Source: Gammaproteobacteria bacterium
Lineage (GTDB): Bacteria > Pseudomonadota > Gammaproteobacteria > HTCC5015
Direction of reading: 5' to 3'
DNA: 64,000 nucleotides
Assembly (NCBI GenBank): GCA_026004975.1
Contig: BPKE01000002.1
Coordinates: forward strand, 62,001-126,000
The position numbers were made by a program, and so were the translations under genes. Below are positions 37,463-47,488 of this stretch, piece after piece; the first letter of the stretch is position 1; each line of letters begins with the position of its first letter. The notes under the pieces are model-generated. The model saw only the letters and a program-made list of their open reading frames with translations. It did not search any database and was not told the DNA's origin.

Positions 37463-38989
37463 ATGACGGCGAAAACGGTCAGACTCCATCCCCACGATCC
37501 CATCGCGGTGGCCAAGCAGACCTTGCCGGCCGGCACACCCTTGCCCGAGTACGGCGGGCTGCGCACGGTGGACGACATCCCGGCCCTGCACAAGGTGGCG
37601 ATCCGCGACATCACCGCGGGCAGCCCGATCCGCAAGTACGATCAGCTCATCGGCGTGGCGACCACCGACATCCCGGCCGGCGCCCACGTCCACACGCACA
37701 ACTGCGCCGCCACGGCGGCCACGGCCGATTATGAGCCCTGCGCCGACCGCAGGCCGGTCGAGCCGCTGCCCCCGGAACGGCGCGCCCGCTTCCTCGGCTA
37801 CCCGCGCCCCGACGGACGGGTCGGCACGCGCAACTACATCGGCGTGCTGGCGACCGTGAACTGCGCCGCCACGGTGGTGCGGCGCATCGCCGCCGCGGCG
37901 CAGGCCACCCTGGACGGCGGGCACTGGCCCGGCATCGACGGCGTGGTGGCTTTCGTCCACCCCTACGGCTGCGGCATGAGCGGCAACGACGAGAGCTTCG
38001 AGCTGTTGCGCCGCACCCTGGCCGGCTACTGCGCCCACCCGAACCTGGCGGCGGTGCTCGTCGTCGGCCTCGGCTGCGAAGTGATGCAGATCGAGCGCCT
38101 GCTGGGCGAGAGCGGCCTGGCCGACGAACGCCGCCACCGCCACCTGGTGATCCAGGACAGCGGCGGCACGCCCGGCGCCATCGAGCAGGGCCGCCGCATC
38201 GTCGAGGACTGGTTCGACGGGGTGAACGCGCTGGAACGCCGGCCGGTGGGGGCCGAACACTTGATCCTCGGCCTGCAGTGCGGCGGCTCGGACGCCCTCT
38301 CGGGCGTCACCGCCAACCCCGCCCTCGGCCGGGCCGTGGACCTGCTGGTGCAACACGGGGGCACCGCCGTGCTGTCCGAAACCCCCGAGATCTACGGCGC
38401 CGAGCACCTGCTCATCCGGCGCGCCGCCGAGCCGGCGGTCGCCGAAAAGCTGATCGCGCGCCTGCACTGGTGGGAGGACTACGTCGCCAAGTTCGGCGGC
38501 ACCCTGGACAACAACCCCTCGCCCGGCAACAAGCAAGGGGGGCTCACCACGATCCTGGAAAAGTCGCTCGGCGCCCAGGCCAAGGCGGGCACCACCCCGC
38601 TCAACGCCGTCTACGAGTACGCCGAAACGATCCGCGCCAAGGGACTGGTGTTCATGGACAGCCCGGGCTACGATCCGGTCTCCGCCACCGGCCAGATCGC
38701 CGGCGGCGCCAATCTCATCGCCTTCACCACCGGCCGCGGTTCGGCCTTCGGCAGCAAGCCCGTGCCGACCCTCAAGCTCGCCAGCAACAGCGAGCTGTAC
38801 CGGCGCATGCCCGACGACATGGACATCAACTGCGGCTGCATCTTCGACGGCGAATGTACGCTGGAAGACTGCGGACAGCGGATTTTCGAGGCCCTGCTGC
38901 GCGTGGCCTCGGGCGAACGCACCGCGAGCGAGCGGCTGGGTTACGGCGACGAGGAATTCAACCCCTGGCGGATCGGCGCGGTCTACTGA
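37463..38989 (+). CDS. uxaA: Altronate dehydratase
   Basis: A 508-residue enzyme that dehydrates altronate to 2-keto-3-deoxygluconate. The N-terminal SAF domain (residues about 1-95, LHPHDPIAVAKQTLPAG..., VHTHNCA) is joined to the catalytic part, with FLGYPRPDGRVGTRNYIGVL, PYGCGMSGNDES, LILGLQCGGSDALSGVTANPALG and NCGCIFDGECTLEDCG. The length is close to E. coli UxaA (495). I chose the ATG at 37,463, preceded by GAGGA. uxaC follows 38 bases later. Confidence 0.93.
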   Translation: MTAKTVRLHPHDPIAVAKQTLPAGTPLPEYGGLRTVDDIPALHKVAIRDITAGSPIRKYDQLIGVATTDIPAGAHVHTHNCAATAATADYEPCADRRPVEPLPPERRARFLGYPRPDGRVGTRNYIGVLATVNCAATVVRRIAAAAQATLDGGHWPGIDGVVAFVHPYGCGMSGNDESFELLRRTLAGYCAHPNLAAVLVVGLGCEVMQIERLLGESGLADERRHRHLVIQDSGGTPGAIEQGRRIVEDWFDGVNALERRPVGAEHLILGLQCGGSDALSGVTANPALGRAVDLLVQHGGTAVLSETPEIYGAEHLLIRRAAEPAVAEKLIARLHWWEDYVAKFGGTLDNNPSPGNKQGGLTTILEKSLGAQAKAGTTPLNAVYEYAETIRAKGLVFMDSPGYDPVSATGQIAGGANLIAFTTGRGSAFGSKPVPTLKLASNSELYRRMPDDMDINCGCIFDGECTLEDCGQRIFEALLRVASGERTASERLGYGDEEFNPWRIGAVY

Positions 38990-39027
38990 CGCGCCGGTCG
39001 AAACTTGGTGAGGAACGGAGCAAGGCG

Positions 39028-40458
39028 ATGACCTTCATCCACGACGACTTTCTTCTGGACACCCCGCAAGCCCGGCGGCTGTACCACGAGTACGCGGCGC
39101 CGCTGCCGATCATCGACTATCACTGCCACCTGCCGCCGGACCAGATCGCCGACGACAAACGCTTCGAGAACCTCTACGAGATCTGGCTGGCCGGGGACCA
39201 TTACAAGTGGCGCGCCATGCGCAGCAACGGCGTGCCGGAGCGCTACTGCACGGGCGACGCCACGGACTGGGAAAAATTCCTCAAGTGGGCCGAAACCGTC
39301 CCCTACACGCTGCGCAACCCACTGTTCCACTGGACGCACATGGAGCTCAAGAAGCCCTTCGGCATCACCGACAAGCTCCTCGGCCCCGACACCGCCAAGG
39401 CCATCTGGGACCACTGCAACCGCCTGCTGGCGACCGAGGACTTCCACGCCCGCGGCCTGCTCCGCCAGGCCCGTGTGACGGTGGTCTGCACCACCGACGA
39501 TCCCGCCGACGACCTCGAGCCGCACCGCCGGCTGGCCGCAGACACCGGTTTCCCGGTCAAAGTGCTGCCCACCTGGCGGCCCGACAAGGCGATGGCGGTG
39601 GACGACCCGGAACGCTACAACGCCTACCTCGACCGGCTCGCCGCCGCCGCCGACACGGACATCGCGTCCTTCGACGACTTGATGGCGGCGCTGCACAAGC
39701 GCCACGCCTTTTTCCACGAGCACGGCTGCCGGCTGTCGGACCACGGCATCGACACCGTCTGGGCCGAGCCGTACACCGAGGCGGACATCCGCGCCGCCTT
39801 CGCCAAGATCCGCGGCGGCCGCGCGCTCGACGCCGACGAGATCGCGCGCTTCAAATCGGCGATGCTCTACGAGTTCGCCTGCATGGACCACGCCCGCGGC
39901 TGGGTGCAGCAATTCCACATCGGCGCGCTGCGCAACGCCAACCTGCGGCGCTTCCGCGAGCTGGGCCCGGACACCGGCTTCGACTCCATCGGCGACCGAC
40001 GCTATGCCGAGCCGCTCGCCCGCCTGCTCGGCCGCCTCGACGCCGAGCACCGCCTGGCCCAGACCATCCTCTACAACATCCATCCGCGCGACAACGAGAT
40101 GCTCGCCACCATGATCGGCAACTTCCAGGACGACACCGTCCCGGGCAAGATGCAGTTCGGCAGCGCCTGGTGGTTCAACGACCAGCTCGACGGCATGACC
40201 CGGCAGATCGAGGCCTTAAGCCAGCTCGGCCTGCTCAGCCGCTTCGTCGGCATGCTCACCGACAGCCGCAGCTTCCTGAGCTACTCGCGGCACGAGTACT
40301 TCCGCCGCCTGCTCTGCCGCATCCTGGGCCGCGACATGGCCGGCGGCCTGATCCCCGACGACATCGAGTGGGTGGGCCGCATGGTGCGCGACATCTGCTA
40401 CGACAACGCCCGCCGCTACTTCCCCTTCGAGGCGCCGCCGGCCGAGGCGGCGGCCTGA
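39028..40458 (+). CDS. uxaC: Uronate isomerase (glucuronate/galacturonate isomerase)
   Basis: A 476-residue amidohydrolase-superfamily enzyme (E. coli UxaC 470) that isomerises galacturonate to tagaturonate and glucuronate to fructuronate. The metal motif is IIDYHCHLPP. Other markers are YKWRAMRSNGVPE, VTVVCTTDDPADDLEPH, GNFQDDTVPGKMQFGSAWWFNDQLDGM and the aspartate in GMLTDSRSFLSYSRHEYFRR. GGAG precedes the ATG by nine bases. With uxaA and uxaB it covers galacturonate to 2-keto-3-deoxygluconate. Confidence 0.95.
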   Translation: MTFIHDDFLLDTPQARRLYHEYAAPLPIIDYHCHLPPDQIADDKRFENLYEIWLAGDHYKWRAMRSNGVPERYCTGDATDWEKFLKWAETVPYTLRNPLFHWTHMELKKPFGITDKLLGPDTAKAIWDHCNRLLATEDFHARGLLRQARVTVVCTTDDPADDLEPHRRLAADTGFPVKVLPTWRPDKAMAVDDPERYNAYLDRLAAAADTDIASFDDLMAALHKRHAFFHEHGCRLSDHGIDTVWAEPYTEADIRAAFAKIRGGRALDADEIARFKSAMLYEFACMDHARGWVQQFHIGALRNANLRRFRELGPDTGFDSIGDRRYAEPLARLLGRLDAEHRLAQTILYNIHPRDNEMLATMIGNFQDDTVPGKMQFGSAWWFNDQLDGMTRQIEALSQLGLLSRFVGMLTDSRSFLSYSRHEYFRRLLCRILGRDMAGGLIPDDIEWVGRMVRDICYDNARRYFPFEAPPAEAAA

Positions 40459-40466
40459 GAACACGG

Positions 40467-40496
40467 CCGGGCGCCGCAGCCGCCTGTGGCGCCCGG
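40467..40496. terminator. Inverted repeat after uxaC, possible terminator
   Basis: Nine-base stem CCGGGCGCC with GGCGCCCGG and a 12-base loop, nine bases after the uxaC stop and before the convergent halogenase gene. A second repeat (CCGCCGTGGT/ACCACGGCGG, about 40,527-40,562) lies closer to that gene. Neither has a T run, so Rho-independent action is uncertain. Confidence 0.4.
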
Positions 40497-40585
40497 TCGC
40501 CGTGCACCACCTGGCGGCCGCTTTGCCGCCGTGGTTCCGCCGGGCAAGGGCACCACGGCGGCGGGGCGGCCGGCCAGTCTCGACC

Positions 40586-42088
40586 TCAAGCGGTCTTGCC
40601 GAGCAGGCGCCCGAGGTAGGCGCGATGCGGCGGCAGCGCCGCCACCCGGCGTTCGATCGCCGCGCGCAAGGCGCGCATCCGCTGGTCGATTTCCTCGAAG
40701 GTGAACCGGTCCGCGACCGGGTGATGGTGCTCGGGCCACAGCCCCTGCCCGGTGAGGATGGTGAACCAGTTCTGTTCCTTGAACAGGTCTTCCCAGCCCG
40801 CCAGCACCTCGCCGCGCGCCCGGAAGCGCGCCAACCGTTCGGCCAGGCTCGCCGGCGGTTCCACCTCGCGCACGGTCCGCCACAAGGGCTCTTCGCGCCG
40901 GTTCACCACCCAGTGCGCGAGCACGAAATCGCGCACGTCTTCGTAAACCCCCGCCATTTCGCGGTTGTACACGTCGGCCATGTCGGCGGTCTCGTCGGCG
41001 GCGGGGAAATAGGACAGCAGCTTGGCGATGCCGACCTGGATCAGGTAGATCGCCGTCGATTCGAGCGGCTCGATGAAGCCGGCCGACAAGCCCAGCGCGA
41101 CGCAGTTGCCGAGCCACTGCCGCCGCCGCAGGCCGGTGCGGAAACGGATGCGCTGCGGCTCGCCCAGCGGCTCGCCGTCGATCTCCTGGAGCAACAGGCG
41201 TTCCGCCGCATCGTGGTCGATCAGGGACGAGACGTAGACCAAACCGTTCCCCGTGCGGTTCTGCAAGGGGATGCACCAGCGCCAGCCGGCGGAATACGCC
41301 ACCGAGCGGGTGTAGGGCGGCAACGGGTCGAGCGGGCCCGAGCGCACCGTCACCGCCGCATCGACCGGCAGCCAATGCGACCAGTCCTCCCACGCCGAAC
41401 CCAGCGCGCGTTCGATCAGCACGCCGTGGAAGCCGGAGCAGTCGATGAAAAAATCGCCCTCGACGCGGCGCCCGTCGTCCAGCGTCAGCGCCCGCAGGTC
41501 GCCGCGCTCGACATCGCGTTCGACCGCGGCCACCCGCCCTTCGATGCGCACCACGCCGCGATCTTCCGCGTAGCGCCGCAACAGGGCCGCGTACAGGCCC
41601 GCGTCCAGGTGGTAGGCGTAACCCAGCGCTGGCAGATGCGGGTCCGGCGGCGGCATGCCGAAGCGGTTCTGCGCCGCGGCCTGGGTCTCGGTGGAAAACA
41701 ACGGGTAATCCAGGGCGCCGCCCTCCTCGCGCCAGCGCAACCAGTGGTGCGAGAACAACACGCCTTCCAGGTCCAGGCCCAGGAAACCGAAGGGGTGAAA
41801 ATAGCGGTTTTCCCGCCACCCCCAACCGTCGAACTGGATGCCCAGCTTGTACGTGCCCTCCACCGCGCGCAGGAAATCCGCCTCCGGGATACCCAGCGAG
41901 CGGTTGAACAATTGCAACTGCGGGATGGTCGCCTCGCCGACGCCGATCGTGCCGATCGCCTCGGATTCGACCAGGGTGACGGCCCAGCGGGGCCCGAGCA
42001 GAAAACGGCCCAGCGCCGCCGCGGCCATCCAGCCGGCCGTCCCGCCGCCCAGGATCACCACGGTCCGTCGGGTCTTGCCGTCGTTCAT
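40586..42088 (-). CDS. Tryptophan-halogenase-like FAD-dependent protein
   Basis: A 500-residue flavoprotein of the tryptophan halogenase family. FAD binding is VVILGGGTAGWMAAAAL, the halogenase lysine region is GTYKLGIQFDGW, and the signature W-x-W-x-I-P is in GWRWCIPLQ. GLSAGFIEPLESTAIYLIQ is also diagnostic. True members make hypohalous acid from FADH2, O2 and halide and pass it to a lysine. Members found beside TonB receptors in Xanthomonas- and Caulobacter-like bacteria have mostly unknown substrates, and that is the case here. A terminator lies between it and the receptor gene upstream, so its expression may depend on read-through or its own promoter. Confidence 0.83.
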   Translation of the reverse strand: MNDGKTRRTVVILGGGTAGWMAAAALGRFLLGPRWAVTLVESEAIGTIGVGEATIPQLQLFNRSLGIPEADFLRAVEGTYKLGIQFDGWGWRENRYFHPFGFLGLDLEGVLFSHHWLRWREEGGALDYPLFSTETQAAAQNRFGMPPPDPHLPALGYAYHLDAGLYAALLRRYAEDRGVVRIEGRVAAVERDVERGDLRALTLDDGRRVEGDFFIDCSGFHGVLIERALGSAWEDWSHWLPVDAAVTVRSGPLDPLPPYTRSVAYSAGWRWCIPLQNRTGNGLVYVSSLIDHDAAERLLLQEIDGEPLGEPQRIRFRTGLRRRQWLGNCVALGLSAGFIEPLESTAIYLIQVGIAKLLSYFPAADETADMADVYNREMAGVYEDVRDFVLAHWVVNRREEPLWRTVREVEPPASLAERLARFRARGEVLAGWEDLFKEQNWFTILTGQGLWPEHHHPVADRFTFEEIDQRMRALRAAIERRVAALPPHRAYLGRLLGKTA

Positions 42089-42112
42089 GAGACCGTCCTC
42101 CGTGCGTGAACG

Positions 42113-42148
42113 AAAAAGCGCGGCGCGGAGTCTTCCCCCGCGCCGCGC
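42113..42148 (-). terminator. Rho-independent terminator after the TonB receptor gene
   Basis: Stem GCGCGGCGCGG with CCGCGCCGCGC (11 pairs) and a nine-base loop. On the minus strand it is followed directly by TTTTTCG. It sits 20 bases after the receptor stop and 25 bases before the halogenase start. Confidence 0.88.
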
Positions 42149-42167
42149 AGGCTCGAACGCGCCCCGA

Positions 42168-45100
42168 TCAGAAGTTCAAGCGCAGCCCGATGGTGTAGCG
42201 CTTGTCGTTCTGGAACCAGGCGTTCGGCAGCAGCAGCCGCCCGTCGGCGTCGTTGGTCACCTGCTGGTAGAGCACCGTCTCCTCGCCGGTGACGTTCGAC
42301 CCCTGGATGTGCAACTGGACGTTGTCGGTCAGGTGGTAGGCGAAGGACAGGTCCACCTGGCCGTATTCGTCCTGCCAGACCGGGTAGGCGACGCAGCAGT
42401 CGATCGCCGTGACCAGGTACTCCGAGCGCCAGCTGTAGGCGAGGCGGGCGGAGATCTTTTCGTACTCGTACATCAGAATCGCAGAGTACGAATCGTCCGA
42501 CAGCCCTTCCAGCGCCGACACCTGCACCGTATCGGGCGCCTGGTCGGTGATGGCGTCCGCGTCCGGCTGGGCGCTGCGCAGGTTCGGGTTGGTGATGCCC
42601 TGGTTGTCCAGGCTCGTGTAGTTGAGCTGGACGCCAAAGCCGCTCCAGAACCCGGGCAAGAAGTCGAAGAACGTCTGGTAGGCGATCTCGTAGCCCTTGA
42701 TCGAAGCGCCGTCGCCGGCGATCGGACCGGTGACCTCGACCGTCCGCGTCACGCCGTTGTTGGTGACGTCACGGAGATACCGGCCCACCTGGACGTAGTC
42801 GTTGAAGTCCTTCTTGAACAAGGTCAAGGTGGCCGAACCGACGTCGGCGAAGTACCACTCCAGGGACAGGTCGAACTGTTCGGCGGTCATCGGCTCAAGG
42901 AACGGGTTGTGCGCCGAACCGGTGTAACGCACCTGGGCGCCGATGATGTCCCCGTTCTCATCCTTGATCCACAACGGATCGTTCGGATCGTTCTGGTCCG
43001 GCGTCGTCTTGGACACACCGAGATAGTTGCGCAACAGGCCGATGTCCGGGCGTGCCATCGCCCGCGAGGCGGCAAAGCGCAGCAACCATTCCTCGGTGAG
43101 GTTGAACTTGACGTTGAAGCTCGGCAGGGTGTGGCTGTGTTCCGCCTCGACCACGCTGGGGATGTCCTCGCCGTCCGCGAAGGCGACGTCATCCGGATCG
43201 AGGTAACACCCGAGCGTGAACGGCACGGGCGGGGCACCACCGCCGCCCGGCGCAGGCGTCGGTTCACATACCAGCTCATCCGGCTCGAACGAAGGCAAGG
43301 TGATGCCCCCGCTGCTCTCGTTGACCGTGCGCACATAGCGCACGCCGATGTTGCCCGAGTAGGGTATACCGCCGAGGGTCGCCCCGTCGCCGCCGAAGTT
43401 CAACTGCACTGCAGGTAGGCGGCCTGGGTGTTTTCCACCAGGTCGACCACCTCGGCGGGCGTGAAGCAGGTGCCTTCGATCTCGTTGGCGCGGTCACCCA
43501 GCCCCGAACACAACGGCTCCCAGCCGACGCCGTTCTCGAAGCCCAGTGCCGGCGCGCCGAGGCTCGCGGCCATGCGCTCGCGGTCGCTGATGAAATCCAT
43601 GTCGGCGAACACGAAACGGTTCAGGTTCATCTGGCCGCCGTAACTCTGGTTCTCGAAGGGCAGGGTTTCGTAGTAACCCTGGGGGTAGCCGGTGAAGTTC
43701 GGCTGCGGACCCAACCCGTTGGCGGGCTCGTGGCGGTCCAGATTGAAATAATAGCGCTGGTCCGCTTGATTGTTGGCCCAGTTGTTGGCCACCGACTCCC
43801 AGTTGTAGTCGCTCCAGCGCACGGTCTGGTCGCGCTCGGCCAGGCGCACCCCGGTCTTGATGGAACGGGCCCAGCCCGAGTCGAGCTCGAACTCGAAGTC
43901 GGCACGCACGGCCACCTGCTGGCCTTCGCTGTCCTCGAGGTGGTCCATGATGTGGCGCAGATAGTAGTTGTTGGGGTTCTCGTAACCGCCGGGGCTGAAG
44001 TTGATGTTCGGATTGTCCTCCTGGAACACCACCCGCGGGTGCTCGCCGCTCAGGTCCTGCAGCACCGTGGCATAGGTCCAGAAGCCGACCTCGATGTCGT
44101 AGTTGTCGACCTCGGAGTCGACGAAGTGCAAATCGAAATTCGACTTCACGCGGTCGCTGATGCGCCACTTAAGGTTGACCCCGAAGTCCTGGGTCATGTT
44201 CTCGTTCTGGTTGGCGCGCGTGACCGTGTAGGCGTCGATGCCGCGCACGTTCGGGCTGCAGCCCGCCCAGCCGTAGCAGGGGTTGACCATCGGCGTGCCG
44301 TCGGCGATGACGCCGTAGCCGCCGTAAGCCGGGTCCGCCGGGTCATTCGGGCCGCGCCAGCCCACCCCGGTGGTCATCACGCCGCTCTGGAACAGGCCGC
44401 GGCCGTCGAAGGTGAACGGCGCGGTGCCCGGCGCCGGCACCGGGATCGTGGTGTCCTGGTTCGGGTTGTCGGGATCTTGTCCGGTGATCTCGTAGAACAA
44501 GCTTTGCTCGTAAGACAGGTCGGCCGGCGAGATGCCGACCACGTATTCCTCCCAGGCGTTCTCGTACTGGGAGCGGTTGAACTGGGTGGTGAGCAGGAAG
44601 CGGTCGGCGCTGTCCCGCCACTGGAAGGCCAGCGAGACGCCGGTGCGCTCGCGGTCGTAGAGGGTGTCGCGGAAGTTGGTCTGGGCGGGGATGTAGACCA
44701 GGTCACCCTCGATGTTCATCGGTTCGGTCGGGTAGACGTCGCGGAAGCGGTTCATGCGGTAGAGCTGGATGCCCTCCGAGTTGGTCTTCACCTTCGACCA
44801 GGCGAGGTTGGCGAGGAAGCCGATCTCGCCGCCGCCGACGTCCCAGCGGTCGCTCCACAAGCCGGACACCTCCGGGGTCCACTCCTCGGACAGGCTGCCG
44901 TAGTTGGCGTTGACGGTGGCGGCGATCATCCGCCCGGACTGGTCGAAGGGCACGCGGGTGCGCATGTCCACGGTGCCGGCGATGCCGCCCTCGATCAGCT
45001 CGGCCATCTGGTTCTTGTAGGTGTCGACCCGCGCCATCAGCTCGGGGGACACGTCGGTCCAGCTCAGGCCGCGGGACGAGTTGGCGCTGAACGAATCGCG

Positions 45101-45478
45101 GCCGTTGAACTCGGTCCGGACCTGGTTCAGGCCGCGTACGATCACCCCCGAGGGCTCGGCCGAGAAGTGGGCCGTGTCGTCGGAGGCGGCGAAGCGGTTG
45201 ACGGTGATGCCGGAGACGCGCTGCAACGCCTCGGCGATGGACTTGTCGGGGAAGGAGCCGAGATCCTCGGCGGTGATGGATTCGATGACGGTGTCGGCGT
45301 TGAACTTGATGTCCTGGGCGTTCATCATCTGCGCCCGGATGCCCGTCACCTCGATTTCTTCAATGTTCTCACCCTGGGCCAGGGCCACGGAGCCGCCGAA
45401 CAGGCCGGCGACGGCCAACGCCAGGGCGTGCTTGCGCGGCGCGCGGCCGCGGTGGATCGATTTGGACGACATCGACAC
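42168..45478 (-). pseudogene. TonB-dependent receptor (Xanthomonas/Caulobacter type), one frameshift
   Basis: About 1,100 residues when repaired. It has a signal peptide (KHALALAVAGLFGGSVALAQG), an N-terminal TonB box/plug (IEEIEVTGIRAQMMNAQDIK, LGSFPDKSIAEALQRVSGITVNR, GVIVRGLNQVRTEFNGR) and a long beta-barrel ending with the outer-membrane phenylalanine (YTIGLRLNF). Near 43,408 one base is missing (TACCTGCAG|TGCAGTTG), giving a stop. The next frame continues QLNFGGDGATLGGIPYSGNIGVRYV without loss. The receptor would import pectin oligomers; this follows from its neighbours and its family. Whether the shift is real decides whether the island can take up large substrates. Confidence 0.85.
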
Positions 45479-45506
45479 AACCCCCTTGTGTGGATGAGCT
45501 CGAACG

Positions 45507-45532
45507 CCCGGGTGAAAACGATATCACCCGGG
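45507..45532. promoter_or_regulatory. Palindrome in the receptor upstream region (LacI-operator-like)
   Basis: Arms CCCGGGTGA and TCACCCGGG surround AAACGATA. The inner part TGAAAACGATATCA has the central CG and TGA/TCA ends seen in LacI-family operators. It lies 29 bases before the receptor ATG. It could also act as an mRNA hairpin masking translation. Confidence 0.4.
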
Positions 45533-45576
45533 CCTTGGCGAGCATGGAATACTAGGGCAAACCCTGTCAAGAGACC

Positions 45577-45607
45577 GCCCACTTTCGACGCGCGGCCGAA
45601 AGTGGGC
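45577..45607. repeat. Perfect inverted repeat after the DmsBC-like gene, possible terminator
   Basis: Arms GCCCACTTTCG and CGAAAGTGGGC (11 bases) with a nine-base loop, 37 bases past the stop of the leftward nitrate operon. No T run follows. On the minus strand a TTGACA occurs just after it and may belong to the receptor promoter, but I cannot place a convincing -10 at normal spacing. Confidence 0.5.
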
Positions 45608-45643
45608 ATTATCGGACGCCGGCGGGGCGCCCCGGGGAGGCGG

Positions 45644-47472
45644 TCAATGGTCGTGCAGCGGCACCCCGACGGCCGGGTTGGCGGCCAGGCCGATGTCGCG
45701 GGCGTGCTGCTCGAAGGCCTTGTTGCGCCAGAAGAACGCCCCGGGCAAGGTGGTCGGCACCACCAGCACGTAGAACAGCGCCCGGCCGACCAGGGCCGCC
45801 AGGGGCACGGTGACGGCCAGGAACAGGCCCAAGGGCCAGGCGGCCGGGCCGATCCAGGCCAGGGCCGCCGCGGCGGCGGTGTTGGCGCCGAGCAGCAGAT
45901 TGCGAGCGAGATAGGTCTTGCCGAAAGTGGTGCACTGGATGTAGTGGGAGGCCGAGCCCTCGTGGCCGGCCGTGTTCAGATGGCGGGCGTGCCACCACAG
46001 GCCGAGCCCCTCGACCGCCAGCCCCAGCGCGAGCAGGGCGGCCAGCGGCCCCAGCCACGGGCCCCAACCGGCCGCCGCCCAGGCCACGGCGCCTGCCGCC
46101 AGCGCGCCGAGCGCCAGCGCATTGCCGAGGAAGGCGGTGGCGGTCTGCGGCGTGTCCCAGAACGGCCGCGCCTTGATCCGGTAGCAGCGGTACATGTAGT
46201 ACAGCGCCGCCAGGCCGGCGAGTGCGGTCAGCACCGCCAGCGCCGCCCGGGCGCCGGCCAGCCAGGACGGCGCCGGCAGGGCCAGGCCCAGCGCCGCCGC
46301 CCAGGGATGGCCGGGCAGCCACAGCGCGCCCTGCACGGCGGCGAAGAACAAGAACACCACCGTGGCGAGCCCTTCCCGGCTGACCGGGGACCAGCGCAGG
46401 TTGTTGAACCCGCGGTAGAAGCGCCACGGCTTGCCGAGGTGGGTGGTCGACAGGAACAAGCCCCCCGGCCGCGCAGGGCGGCCGGCGACCGCCAGCAGCG
46501 CGCTCGCCGGCCCCGGCGCGGCGAGCGCCCGCCAGGGCGGGCGAGGCACCGAGGGCGGCCAGGGCGAGCATCAGGGTCGCGCCCACCGCCGCCTGGACCA
46601 TCAGGGTGAACAGCACCAGCGGGTTCTCGCGGGAAGACAGGCGCCGCAGGCTCCAGTGGCGCGCCTTGCCCTGCTTCTGGTCCACGACGCTGCGGTAGCG
46701 CCCGTCCTCGCCGCGCCGGTACTTGACCGGCTGCATGTCGGTGCGGGTGAATTCCGGCGGCAGACTGCGGCTGAGCTGGAAGCGGATGTTCGGATGGGTG
46801 ATGCCCGGATCCGGGAAACCCGGGATCTGCACCTCGGCCATCTCGCGCCCCTCGGGCACCGTCTCGACCACGCCGAAATCGAGCGCGTTGCCGACGCAGG
46901 CCGAAACGCAGGCGGGCTTGAGCCCGGCCTCCAAGCCGGTCGACGCACATATTGCACTTCTCCACCCGGCCCTTGACCGGGTCGAGCTGCGGGGCGTTGT
47001 AGGGACACACCCAGGTGCAGTAGCCGCAACCGAAGCAGATGTCGGGATCCTGGATGACCGCGCCGTACTCGGGGTGCTTGGTGTAGGCCCGCGTCGGGCA
47101 ACCCTTCAGGCACACCGGGTCGTCGCAGTGGTTGCAGGCCATCGAGATGTTCAGGCGCAAGAAGTTCGGGTAACTGCCGCCTTCCACGTAGCCCACCGAG
47201 CGGAAACTCAGGTGCGGCGGCAGGTCGTTCTTCTCGCTGCAGGCGGCCTCGCAGGCGTGGCAACCGATGCAGTTGTCGGCGGTGAAAAAGAAGGCGTGCT
47301 GCTTGTTGCGGTTCGGGTTCGGACCGATGTACGCGTCGCCGTTGATCTTGAGCGATTCTCCGGGGCCGTCCACGAGCCGAATCGGCTTTCCATAGCGGTT
47401 GACTTCGGGCGCCTCGCGCGGCGCCAACTTCGCGTAATCGGGCTCGTCCTCGCGGACCGGGAACAGGGGCAT
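45644..47472 (-). pseudogene. DmsB-like 4Fe-4S / DmsC-like membrane anchor protein, two frameshifts
   Basis: The gene starts MPLFPVREDEPDYAK with GGAGG seven bases upstream. The first 230 or so residues are a four-cluster ferredoxin module (NCIGCHACEAACSEKND, CNHCDDPVCLKGCPTRAY, CFGCGYCTWVCPYNAPQ, KCNMCVDRLEAGLKPACVSACVG). An extra T near 46,934 interrupts it. The chain then runs without a stop into a DmsC-type integral membrane part (SLRRLSSRENPLVLFTLMVQAAVGA..., FLSTTHLGKPWRFYRGFNNLRWSPVSREGL..., GKTYLARNLLLGANT, ending NPAVGVPLHDH). A second shift lies near 46,530. It appears to be one DmsB-DmsC fusion, or two genes joined closely. It would pass electrons from quinol to the molybdoenzyme encoded just upstream. 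Confidence 0.75.
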
Positions 47473-47488
47473 GCGCTTTCCTCCGGGG

